A stretch of DNA of 8,045 nucleotides from Actinomycetes bacterium. GTDB lineage: Bacteria > Actinomycetota > Coriobacteriia > Coriobacteriales > Eggerthellaceae. A program made the position numbers and the translations under genes. The notes under the pieces are model-generated. The model worked only from the letters and a program-made list of their open reading frames with translations, was not told where the DNA came from and ran no database searches. Below are positions 1 to 5,499 of this stretch, piece after piece (position 1 is the first letter of the stretch; each line of letters starts with the position of its first letter). The stretch lies in assembly GCA_023395755.1 (NCBI GenBank), contig JAEWYG010000034.1:1-8045 (forward strand), in the 5' to 3' direction.

Positions 1-961
1 GTTTTAGGTTAAGCCGTTCAAGCAGTAAGCTTTCAAGGGTGGAGGATAATGGTCGTTCACTCTCCAGTCGTACGGGGGCGAGACGCGAGCGTTTCTTTAA
101 GATGCGCTTCATGTGGTCGCGGTAATCTTCGTCGTTCTCGTCGGTTCCTTCGTTGGCGTCGAGGTCAGCATTGCGAGTGACGCAGATTACGTTTGTGTGC
201 TTTACTGTGTACATGGAGAAGATGTCAGCTGCTACCATTTCGAGGGCATGTTCGAGCAGCACGAATTGCAGTCCTTTGCCGGGCAGCTCTATAACGCGCG
301 CGCATTGGCGGGGGAGTGGTACAAGCCCTAATGTTACGCCCTCGGCTCCCAGATTTTTTGCCTTCTTGGGTTCTTTGGTGCCGTCCTTTTTCTTCCCATC
401 GGCTTCGTTGAGGCGTACTGCGATATACAAAGCACCGTTTTCTAGGTGAGGGAAGGGATGGCGCGCATTGATGATCTGAGGAGAAAGAAATGGCATGACG
501 TTATCGCGTACATAAGCTGCCAAGTAGGCACCCTGATCATCGTTCAGTTCGTCAGGATGTAAGTTACGTACTCCATGTTCACCCAGCAGGCGACGGACTT
601 CCTCATAGGTGCGTTCTTGGATGGGATACAACTCGTGACAGCGTGCATAAATGGCATCTAGTTGCTCGGCTGGTGTCATGCCCGACTTCGAATCGATAAT
701 ATGCTTCTTTACCAGTGAGAGGTCGGTCAGGCTACCCACGCGCACCATGAAGAACTCTTGCAGGTTGCTCCAGAATATAGAAATAAAGTTTAACCGTTCC
801 AGGAGTGGTACGGTGTCGTCGGCACCCTGATCGAGCACGCGTTCATTAAACGTTAGCCACGAGAGTTCGCGATTTTGCAGGTAGGGAGCAGCTTTAGCTT
901 CATCTATTGCATTGTCGGTTGGGGTACCTTGTGTTTCCATCGGTTCTGTCGAAGCGTTCAT
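1..961 (-). CDS. ppk1: Polyphosphate kinase 1, N-terminal part (runs off left edge)
   Basis: Ppk1 reversibly transfers the terminal phosphate of ATP onto inorganic polyphosphate. I translated the complement from the ATG at 961-959 and found 320 open codons to the window edge, against roughly 700 residues in the family, so the catalytic phosphohistidine domains lie outside. The visible part matches the N-terminal and head domains: NRELSWLTFNERVLDQ at residues 30-45, LNFISIFWSNLQEFFMVRVG at 57-76, a HPFPHLENGALYIAV-like block at 168-182, and VTRNADLDANEG at 261-272. A lysine-rich stretch (about residues 187-206) looks like an insertion relative to the usual loop. The start is supported by AAAGGGG (complement of 967-973) five bases upstream. 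Only 27 bases separate it from the upstream ppx stop, so the two are almost certainly cotranscribed. Family assignment is very secure; the C-terminal half cannot be judged. Confidence 0.95.
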   Translation of the reverse strand, partial: MNASTEPMETQGTPTDNAIDEAKAAPYLQNRELSWLTFNERVLDQGADDTVPLLERLNFISIFWSNLQEFFMVRVGSLTDLSLVKKHIIDSKSGMTPAEQLDAIYARCHELYPIQERTYEEVRRLLGEHGVRNLHPDELNDDQGAYLAAYVRDNVMPFLSPQIINARHPFPHLENGALYIAVRLNEADGKKKDGTKEPKKAKNLGAEGVTLGLVPLPRQCARVIELPGKGLQFVLLEHALEMVAADIFSMYTVKHTNVICVTRNADLDANEGTDENDEDYRDHMKRILKKRSRLAPVRLESERPLSSTLESLLLERLNLK

Positions 962-987
962 CGTTTCCCCTTTCTTCCGGAAGATAG

Positions 988-1914
988 TTATGCGGTAAGC
1001 ACACGTTCGATAAGGTAACCTTCGCGTACTCCGTATTTGCATACTTCCAAAAGCTCGGCGTCCATGTTATTCATGAGTGCACTTAAGATAAGACCTCCAG
1101 GCGTAAGTGTATGTATACGTTCGGCTGACGCCTTTAGCGCTCGGTGTGCGAATACGTCAGGGTTACTACGACACAAATTAAGTATCTCACGAATACCTGC
1201 TACCGTCATGGACTTCGGACGGACGTTTTCGCCAAAAACTTGCGCATGCATCTTTGCTGTTGCGCGTACGCTACCGCCAATGCCATACAGCACGGTCGAA
1301 CGATAAGCGTTTGGGTCTGGTAGGGCTGCTAGGTGTGTGCAGAATGTAGACTCAATGGTATCCATCTCGCTCGGAGAGGGCAGGATAGCGCGCACGAACG
1401 TCGCATAAGATGACAGCGAACCTTGAGGAATGCTTACATTGTTGAAGTCGCGACCACTCTCGATACGGGTGAGCTCGGTGGATCCTCCTCCTATGTCAAC
1501 GAGCGTGCCTTGCTCAATGGTTCGGTCGCAGGTGGCGCCAACGAAGCCCAGATGCGCCTCGTCGCGAGCAGAGAGGAGAGAAAGGGTTAACCCGGTAGCT
1601 GTCTCAATAGTAGCTACGGCGTCAGTGCAGTTTGAAGCGTTGCGCAGTACTGCGGTGGCAAACACGTCGATACGCTTGCAGTTGAAGTGTTGGGCGCGTT
1701 TTGCGTGCCCTTTCAGTACCGTTATGGCTCGCCGTATCCCTTCTTCGGAAAAGATACCATCTACAACATAGGCTGCCAGCCCTGCCATAACCTTGTCGTT
1801 AATAAGGCTTTTGAAGTCTCGGTTTGAGTAGATAACCTTGTGATCGTTTTTTACCTCATATACGACGAGGCGAATCGAATTCGATCCTAGGTCGACTACA
1901 GCATAGTTGGGCAT
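988..1914 (-). CDS. ppx: Exopolyphosphatase, Ppx/GppA family
   Basis: Predicted cytoplasmic enzyme of 308 residues that removes terminal phosphates from polyphosphate; some family members also act on pppGpp. It has the ASKHA (actin/Hsp70-like) fold signatures: phosphate-1 motif VVDLGSNSIRL at residues 6-16, phosphate-2 motif VDIGGGSTEL at 139-148, and a glutamate in ARDEAHLGF (E119) at the position of the family's catalytic glutamate. FATAVLRNASN (85-95) and the C-terminal KYGVREGYLIERV (293-305) are also typical. About 300 residues is the short, single-module form seen in many actinobacteria, without the C-terminal HD-like domain of the roughly 500-residue E. coli enzymes. The start has AAGGAG (complement of 1920-1925) five bases upstream. 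It is the first gene of a ppx-ppk1 operon, pairing synthesis and breakdown of the same polymer. Preference for polyphosphate over pppGpp is inferred from the ppk1 partner. Confidence 0.95.
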   Translation of the reverse strand: MPNYAVVDLGSNSIRLVVYEVKNDHKVIYSNRDFKSLINDKVMAGLAAYVVDGIFSEEGIRRAITVLKGHAKRAQHFNCKRIDVFATAVLRNASNCTDAVATIETATGLTLSLLSARDEAHLGFVGATCDRTIEQGTLVDIGGGSTELTRIESGRDFNNVSIPQGSLSSYATFVRAILPSPSEMDTIESTFCTHLAALPDPNAYRSTVLYGIGGSVRATAKMHAQVFGENVRPKSMTVAGIREILNLCRSNPDVFAHRALKASAERIHTLTPGGLILSALMNNMDAELLEVCKYGVREGYLIERVLTA

Positions 1915-2134
1915 GCGTGCTCCTTCGTATTTGACGCCACCAGCATGTTCGACAGGCAGCTACTTCTATTCTAGGCGACCTTAGGCGAAGGCTGCTTCGT
2001 ATGCTTTTAATTGGAACGTATTTTTTACTTTTTGTCCTTTTGCCGCGTCTAGCCTAATCCATGAGACTCTCCCAAAGCCGCAGGAGTCCTGCTTTTGCGT
2101 GGTGCCCTCGGCAGGGGTGTGTTCAGAAATGCTG

Positions 2135-2143
2135 TGTTATCAT
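2135..2143 (+). promoter_or_regulatory. Candidate extended -10 promoter for pap
   Basis: The sequence TGTTATCAT fits the extended -10 pattern TGN-TATAAT with one mismatch in the hexamer (TATCAT at 2138-2143). No recognisable -35 is found 16-18 bases upstream, which is tolerated for extended -10 promoters. Transcription would begin near 2150 and give a leader of about 28 bases that just contains the ribosome binding site. A transcript starting there would exclude the upstream in-frame ATG at 2061. This is a pattern match only. Confidence 0.35.
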
Positions 2144-2158
2144 AGAGGCTCATTCCCA

Positions 2159-2170
2159 CGGGGGAGAGGA
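2159..2170 (+). promoter_or_regulatory. Ribosome binding site deciding the pap start
   Basis: A purine run ending in GGGGAGAGGA lies seven bases before the ATG at 2178. The upstream in-frame ATG at 2061 is preceded by CTAGCCTAATCC, with no Shine-Dalgarno complementarity. The residues encoded between 2061 and 2177 (Cys- and Arg-rich, beginning MRLSQSRRS) do not look like any PPK2 N-terminus. Confidence 0.8.
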
Positions 2171-2177
2171 TATATTC

Positions 2178-3914
2178 ATGTTGGAATCCGTCGACTTTAC
2201 CCGACCTTTGCTGACAAAAGAGGAATATAAGCCGCAGCGCGATGCGTTGGTGAGCGAGCTGGTGGTTCTTCAGCAGCAAGCCCATGAACGCGGCGTGGGC
2301 CTCGTAGTGCTGTTCGAAGGCTGGAACGGTGCGGGTAAGGGTAGTCGTATTTCTGATCTTATGTACAATCTTGATGCGCGTGCCACCAGCGTGCATGTTA
2401 CCGAGGATTTAGATGTTGCGGCGGCGCGTGACTTTGTAGGCGCTGCTTACGGTGTAACAGGGTTTTATCCGATTATGCAGGAGTTCTGGCGTGCGTTGGG
2501 CCCGCGCGGTGCCATTACGTTTTATGATCGAGGTTGGTATACAGCCGCCACGCAGCATCTTTTATATAACGCTTACGGCGAGATTGCGTTCGAAGAAGTA
2601 AAAACAGGCAAGCCCAAAAAGCAGTCTGCTGTTGCCGAACAGGCCCGTGATGAGAGACATGCAGATTTACTGCATCGCCACCTTACGTCGGCAGCCGATT
2701 TTGAGCAGCAGTTGGTCGACGATGGCTATGTTGTAGTGAAATTCTTTGTGCATGTGACGCAGGAAGCGCAAAAAAAGCGCCTTGAGCGTCTGTATAACAA
2801 TCCGACTACTCGTTGGCGTGTTAGTAAAAAGAAGCTTGACAGCGTGCGCAACTATCCCCAGGCCTACCGCTTGTATGATTATTTGTTAGAGGGTAGTAAT
2901 TTTTCTTGTGCGCCGTGGCATATCGTAAATGGAGAGGATAAGCGTGCTGCCAATCTCGCCATTACTCAGACGCTAGTTGAAGCTCTTCGCGGTGCATTGG
3001 CTGCCGCGCCTGATGCTGCCGCGGTTGCTGCTGTTGCGAAGGCTCAGGCGAACTCGGCAGGTCTGCTGGAGGGTGTACAACGAGATAATTTCGCTTCCGA
3101 TCAGCCGGCAGATATTCAGGCGACGGCTCAGGCCGAGGCCGCCGCTGCCAGCGCACGAGCACCACGTGCTTCGAAATTTCCTATTGAAAACGATTTTCCG
3201 CGTGTCGATCGCGTGAATCATGCTCTTGTGCTCGATCCTTCCGATTACAAAAGTCAACTAAAAATTCAACAGGAACGCCTGAATAAGCTTGAAATGGAAA
3301 TGTATCAGAAGCGCATTCCTCTGATGATTATGTATGAGGGATGGGATGCAGCAGGCAAGGGCGGCAACATCAAGCGTGTGGCCCAAGCTCTCGATGCGCG
3401 TGCCTACACCGTGTTTCCCAGTCCTGCCCCTACAAAGCCCGAATTGCTCCACCCTCACTTATGGCGCTATTGGACGCGCTTACCAAAGGCGGGGCATGTG
3501 GGTATTTATGATCGTAGCTGGTATGGTCGAGTGCTGGTTGAGCGTGTAGAGGGTTTTGCCACCCCGAATGAGTGGGGGCGCGCGTATGACGAAATCAACG
3601 AGTTTGAACGCGAGCTGGTGCGCTGGGGTGCCATTCTCTTGAAATTCTGGGTCGATGTAAGCCAAGATGAACAATTAAACCGCTTTCGCGATCGTGAGCA
3701 AGATCCTGCCAAGCAATGGAAGATCACGGATGAAGATTGGCGTAATCGTGATAAATATCCCCAGTATAAGGCTGCTATCGATGATATGTTTCGTTTAACG
3801 TCCACGTCGTTTGCTCCCTGGATCGTGCTTGAGAGCGATAACAAGCATTACGCGAGGGTAAAGGCCTTGAAAATAATAAATGACGCGCTCGAGGCGCGCT
3901 TGCGCGAAAACTGA
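2178..3914 (+). CDS. pap: Polyphosphate:AMP phosphotransferase, two-domain (class II) PPK2
   Basis: Predicted cytoplasmic enzyme of 578 residues that phosphorylates AMP to ADP using polyphosphate. It contains two PPK2 modules. Module 1 has Walker A GWNGAGKG at residues 48-55 and a Walker B-like YDRGWY with Asp117. Module 2 has Walker A GWDAAGKG at 388-395 and the canonical YDRSWYGRVLVERVEGF with Asp445, followed by a lid-like RDREQDPAKQWKIT segment and the FAPWIVLESDNKHYAR end block. Module 1 has diverged after its Walker B motif, so module 2 is probably the main catalytic unit (inference). Known two-domain members are about 475-500 residues. The excess here is largely an Ala-rich, probably flexible linker at about residues 273-332. 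The tandem layout points to AMP as acceptor rather than NDPs, which single-domain PPK2s use. It faces the ppx-ppk1 operon across a shared control region. The start is set by the purine-rich site at 2159-2170, not by the ATG at 2061. Confidence 0.93.
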   Translation: MLESVDFTRPLLTKEEYKPQRDALVSELVVLQQQAHERGVGLVVLFEGWNGAGKGSRISDLMYNLDARATSVHVTEDLDVAAARDFVGAAYGVTGFYPIMQEFWRALGPRGAITFYDRGWYTAATQHLLYNAYGEIAFEEVKTGKPKKQSAVAEQARDERHADLLHRHLTSAADFEQQLVDDGYVVVKFFVHVTQEAQKKRLERLYNNPTTRWRVSKKKLDSVRNYPQAYRLYDYLLEGSNFSCAPWHIVNGEDKRAANLAITQTLVEALRGALAAAPDAAAVAAVAKAQANSAGLLEGVQRDNFASDQPADIQATAQAEAAAASARAPRASKFPIENDFPRVDRVNHALVLDPSDYKSQLKIQQERLNKLEMEMYQKRIPLMIMYEGWDAAGKGGNIKRVAQALDARAYTVFPSPAPTKPELLHPHLWRYWTRLPKAGHVGIYDRSWYGRVLVERVEGFATPNEWGRAYDEINEFERELVRWGAILLKFWVDVSQDEQLNRFRDREQDPAKQWKITDEDWRNRDKYPQYKAAIDDMFRLTSTSFAPWIVLESDNKHYARVKALKIINDALEARLREN

Positions 3915-3988
3915 GATAGCGTTAACATGTGCAGATGATATGAAGCGAAAAACTGCGCACTGGTGCGCTTGAACAAAGGGGTATCGTT
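3915..3988 (+). other. pap to microprotein spacer with short hairpin
   Basis: The 74-base spacer holds a small inverted repeat, GCGCA-CTGG-TGCGC at 3955-3968. It is not followed by a T-run, so it is unlikely to stop transcription, and the downstream microgene may be read from the pap transcript. No convincing promoter was found: TTAACA at 3922-3927 resembles a -35, but no -10 lies at the right distance. The spacer ends in the AAAGGGG ribosome binding site of the microgene at 3975-3981. Confidence 0.45.
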
Positions 3989-4108
3989 ATGACATTGTTC
4001 GGGATGACTGTTCCTATGGAGGCGATCTGGGTCATTGTGGCCATTATCGTTCTTGTCATCGTTGTATTCATCGCAAAGGGCTTCCTTGATGAGATGAAGA
4101 AGAAGTAG
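3989..4108 (+). CDS. 39-residue single-pass membrane microprotein, unknown function
   Basis: A complete short frame runs from an ATG at 3989 to TAG at 4108. AAAGGGG lies at 3975-3981, seven bases before the ATG, which is as good a site as those of the long genes here. The product has a short N-terminus (MTLFGMTVPME), one strongly hydrophobic span at residues 12-29 (Ala, Ile, Val, Leu and one Trp), and a charged tail GFLDEMKKK. By the positive-inside rule it should sit with its N-terminus outside and C-terminus inside. It carries no cysteine, no cleavage motif and no lipobox. An intrinsic terminator follows about 60 bases later, so it would be the last gene of a pap transcript. I do not recognise a family. 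It could modulate a membrane complex, but nothing here identifies a partner. Support for being real: clean ribosome binding site, start-to-stop coherence as a membrane segment, and the terminator behind it. Confidence 0.7.
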   Translation: MTLFGMTVPMEAIWVIVAIIVLVIVVFIAKGFLDEMKKK

Positions 4109-4164
4109 AACCGTTCACGGCCGGCGTCTTGGTTCCGACCGTGAAGATATGAACGATTTCACGG
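4108..4164 (+). repeat. Triplet of 7-base repeats able to form alternative stems
   Basis: TTCACGG occurs at 4114-4120 and again at 4158-4164, with its exact complement CCGTGAA between them at 4139-4145. The middle copy can pair with either flank (loops of 18 and 12 bases) but not both. In addition GAACC (4108-4112) can pair with GGTTC (4131-4135) in a crossing, pseudoknot-like arrangement with the first stem. It lies just before the terminator hairpin and just after the microprotein stop. Whether any of this folds in the cell is not shown. Confidence 0.45.
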
Positions 4165-4168
4165 CATT

Positions 4169-4200
4169 ACGCCCCCTTCTCGGGGGCGTTTGCTTATTAT
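4169..4200 (+). terminator. Rho-independent terminator after the microprotein gene
   Basis: A perfect eight-base stem ACGCCCCC / GGGGGCGT (4169-4176 with 4182-4189) closes a TTCTC loop and is followed by the T-rich tail TTGCTTATTAT. The complementary strand has no T-run after the stem, so it acts rightward only. It closes the pap-microprotein transcript and insulates the sortase-pur unit. Confidence 0.88.
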
Positions 4201-4272
4201 GGTAACGGTCTGGAAACGAAGAGCGACGCTTGCGTTGGCAGCGTGCTCCCTCGTCCAACCGAGGAGGATAGC
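4201..4272 (+). promoter_or_regulatory. Sortase leader with possible SD-masking hairpin
   Basis: This is the leader before the sortase start. TATTAT at 4195-4200 resembles a -10, but its -35 would fall in the terminator stem and is not recognisable. CCTCG (4249-4253) can pair with CGAGG (4260-4264), which is the first half of the ribosome binding site GAGGAGG (4261-4267). A competing pairing of GTTGG (4234-4238) with CCAAC (4255-4259) would occupy the loop of that hairpin. The GTG at 4243, in frame with the sortase, lacks its own site and is not taken as the start. No known riboswitch class was recognised. Confidence 0.4.
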
Positions 4273-5499
4273 ATGGCCGATCAACAACAAAATCCCAACT
4301 TGCCGCGTGGTCGCCACGCGCAGCAGGGTGGTGCACATTCTGCTCGGCCGCAGCCTCAGCCTTCGGTCTCGCGCCGTGCTCCTAGTGCAACGCCACGGCC
4401 GACTTCGCAGCATTCCGCACGGCAACAAGGAGCGCGTCCAGGTGTATCGCAGCAGGGCTATCGTTCGGCGCAGAACGCAGTGCAGCAGAGGCCTATACCT
4501 CCCCAAAGAGGTTTTCGGCAAGGGCGATCAATCCAAGCTGGACAGCCTCAGGGTTATGCGCATGCTCCCCGGCAGGGTGCGATGGTGCCAGTGACTTCTG
4601 CGACAGCCGGTGGACGACGCAATGCCATTGATCACAACAAAAAGAAAAAGAACTCCTGGCGTATCGTATTTTTTATTGCATTGATGGTGCTGGTGGCGTC
4701 ACTTGTGGCGTTGGGCGCCATTGCTTTTAGCTACTGGCAGGGACAGAATGCGTACGATTCTCTTGCCGATGAGGTGTTTACACCTCCGGCGGACATTGAG
4801 GGTTCGTCGCTGACCGATCTTGCTGTGGATTGGGACAAACTGAGAGCGAAAAACCCCGATACGGTGGGCTGGGTGTATATTCCCGGTACGACTGTGAATT
4901 ACCCGATTGTGCATACTACCGACGACGAGAAATATCTCACTACCGATTTCGATGGGAAGCAAACTTGGGGTGCCACTTATGGCTCTATCTTCCTGTCGGC
5001 GGCAAACGCCCCCGACTTTTCTGATGCGAACAATATTATATATGGACATCACCTCAACAACGGCTCTATGTTTGCTGCCATTGCCGGCTTCGAGGATGCT
5101 GCAAAATTCAATGCTAGCCGCACGGTGTACCTCTTGACACCTCAGGGTAATTTTAAGCTAAAGACGTTTTCCCTCGTACATGTAGCGGCCGATGATCCGC
5201 TGGCCCAAACTGCGTTTTCGAGTGGCGAAGAACTTGTGTCTTACGTGCAAGACAAGATAGACCGATCGGTTGTAGCGGTGTCTGATATTCCGGCAGCAGT
5301 CGACCTGAGTCGCATCTTCTCGTTCGCCACGTGTGACAATCTTCCGATTGATGGACGATTTGTCTTATTCTCTTATATTGCCGACTCGACCGTTGCAGGC
5401 ATTACGCCTGTTGGATCGGTAGCGGCATCCGAAAGTAACATCGTAGATCCGACTGCGGCCAAAGCAGTAGGAGATAATGCACAGGAGGCCGCTGCATGA
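4273..5499 (+). CDS. srtB: Class B sortase with long polycationic cytosolic tail
   Basis: Membrane-anchored cysteine transpeptidase of 408 residues that should attach surface proteins carrying a sorting signal to peptidoglycan. Order of parts: residues 1-127, a low-complexity tail rich in Gln, Arg, Pro and Ala with only two acidic residues; KKKK at 123-126; a membrane span at about 131-155; and an extracellular catalytic domain from about 175. Class B marks are VDWDKLRAKNPDTVGWVYIP, GSIFLSAANAPDFSDANN, NIIYGHH (catalytic His259), SFATC (Cys354) and DGRFVLF (Arg362). A short Ala-rich tail follows the domain. Orientation is N-in, as for other sortases. The start ATG at 4273 has GAGGAGG five bases upstream. 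The TGA overlaps the purF ATG (ATGA), so the two are coupled in translation. No sorting-signal protein or pilin gene lies in the window, so its substrate is unknown. SrtB enzymes usually have very short cytosolic tails, which makes the 127-residue one unusual. Confidence 0.92.
   Translation: MADQQQNPNLPRGRHAQQGGAHSARPQPQPSVSRRAPSATPRPTSQHSARQQGARPGVSQQGYRSAQNAVQQRPIPPQRGFRQGRSIQAGQPQGYAHAPRQGAMVPVTSATAGGRRNAIDHNKKKKNSWRIVFFIALMVLVASLVALGAIAFSYWQGQNAYDSLADEVFTPPADIEGSSLTDLAVDWDKLRAKNPDTVGWVYIPGTTVNYPIVHTTDDEKYLTTDFDGKQTWGATYGSIFLSAANAPDFSDANNIIYGHHLNNGSMFAAIAGFEDAAKFNASRTVYLLTPQGNFKLKTFSLVHVAADDPLAQTAFSSGEELVSYVQDKIDRSVVAVSDIPAAVDLSRIFSFATCDNLPIDGRFVLFSYIADSTVAGITPVGSVAASESNIVDPTAAKAVGDNAQEAAA
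5483..5488 (+). promoter_or_regulatory. purF ribosome binding site inside the sortase 3' end
   Basis: AGGAGG lies in the last codons of the sortase, seven bases before the purF ATG at 5496. Together with the ATGA overlap it fixes the purF start and indicates translational coupling: ribosomes ending the sortase can restart on purF. Confidence 0.8.

Larger units (their letters stand above)
1915..2177. other. Divergent intergenic control region between ppx and pap
   Basis: This 263-base gap separates two divergently transcribed polyphosphate genes, so both promoters should lie here. The rightward side has an extended -10 candidate (listed separately). For the leftward ppx side the best -10-like hexamer is TAGAAT (complement of 1968-1973), but no credible -35 sits 16-18 bases upstream, so I do not call it. 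A T-rich run near 2007-2040 is A-rich on the ppx strand and could act as an UP-like element. A short inverted repeat CGAAG-GCTG-CTTCG lies at 1986-1999. I see no Pho-box-like direct repeat that I could name with confidence. A reading frame in phase with pap extends up to 2061 but has no ribosome binding site. Confidence 0.5.

Noticed and set aside
113..449. Two short plus-strand frames opposite ppk1
   Set aside because: They lie wholly inside the minus-strand ppk1 coding sequence, whose translation gives clear family motifs; these are antisense shadows.
1968..1973. TAGAAT on the minus strand as the ppx promoter -10
   Set aside because: No -35-like hexamer at 16-18 bases and no extended TG motif; kept only as a remark in the intergenic entry.
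2061..2177. In-frame upstream extension of pap from the ATG at 2061
   Set aside because: No ribosome binding site before 2061, residues unlike any PPK2 N-terminus, and an excellent site precedes the ATG at 2178. The likely promoter also lies downstream of 2061.
2049..2396. Minus-strand frame of 115 codons across the pap promoter and 5' end
   Set aside because: Overlaps the strongly supported pap N-terminal module, has no recognisable domain, and has no good ribosome binding site on that strand.
3955..3968. GCGCA-CTGG-TGCGC hairpin after pap as a terminator
   Set aside because: Only a five-base stem, no T-run downstream, and a ribosome binding site for the microgene follows at once.
4243..4272. 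GTG start ten codons upstream of the sortase ATG
   Set aside because: No Shine-Dalgarno at a suitable distance; GAGGAGG sits right before the ATG at 4273, and the extra ten residues would be encoded by the ribosome binding site region itself.
4159..4594. Arg-rich frames on both strands over the sortase tail
   Set aside because: They arise from the low-complexity Gln/Arg/Pro coding stretch read in other frames; composition is an artefact, and the sortase frame has the start site and downstream domain.
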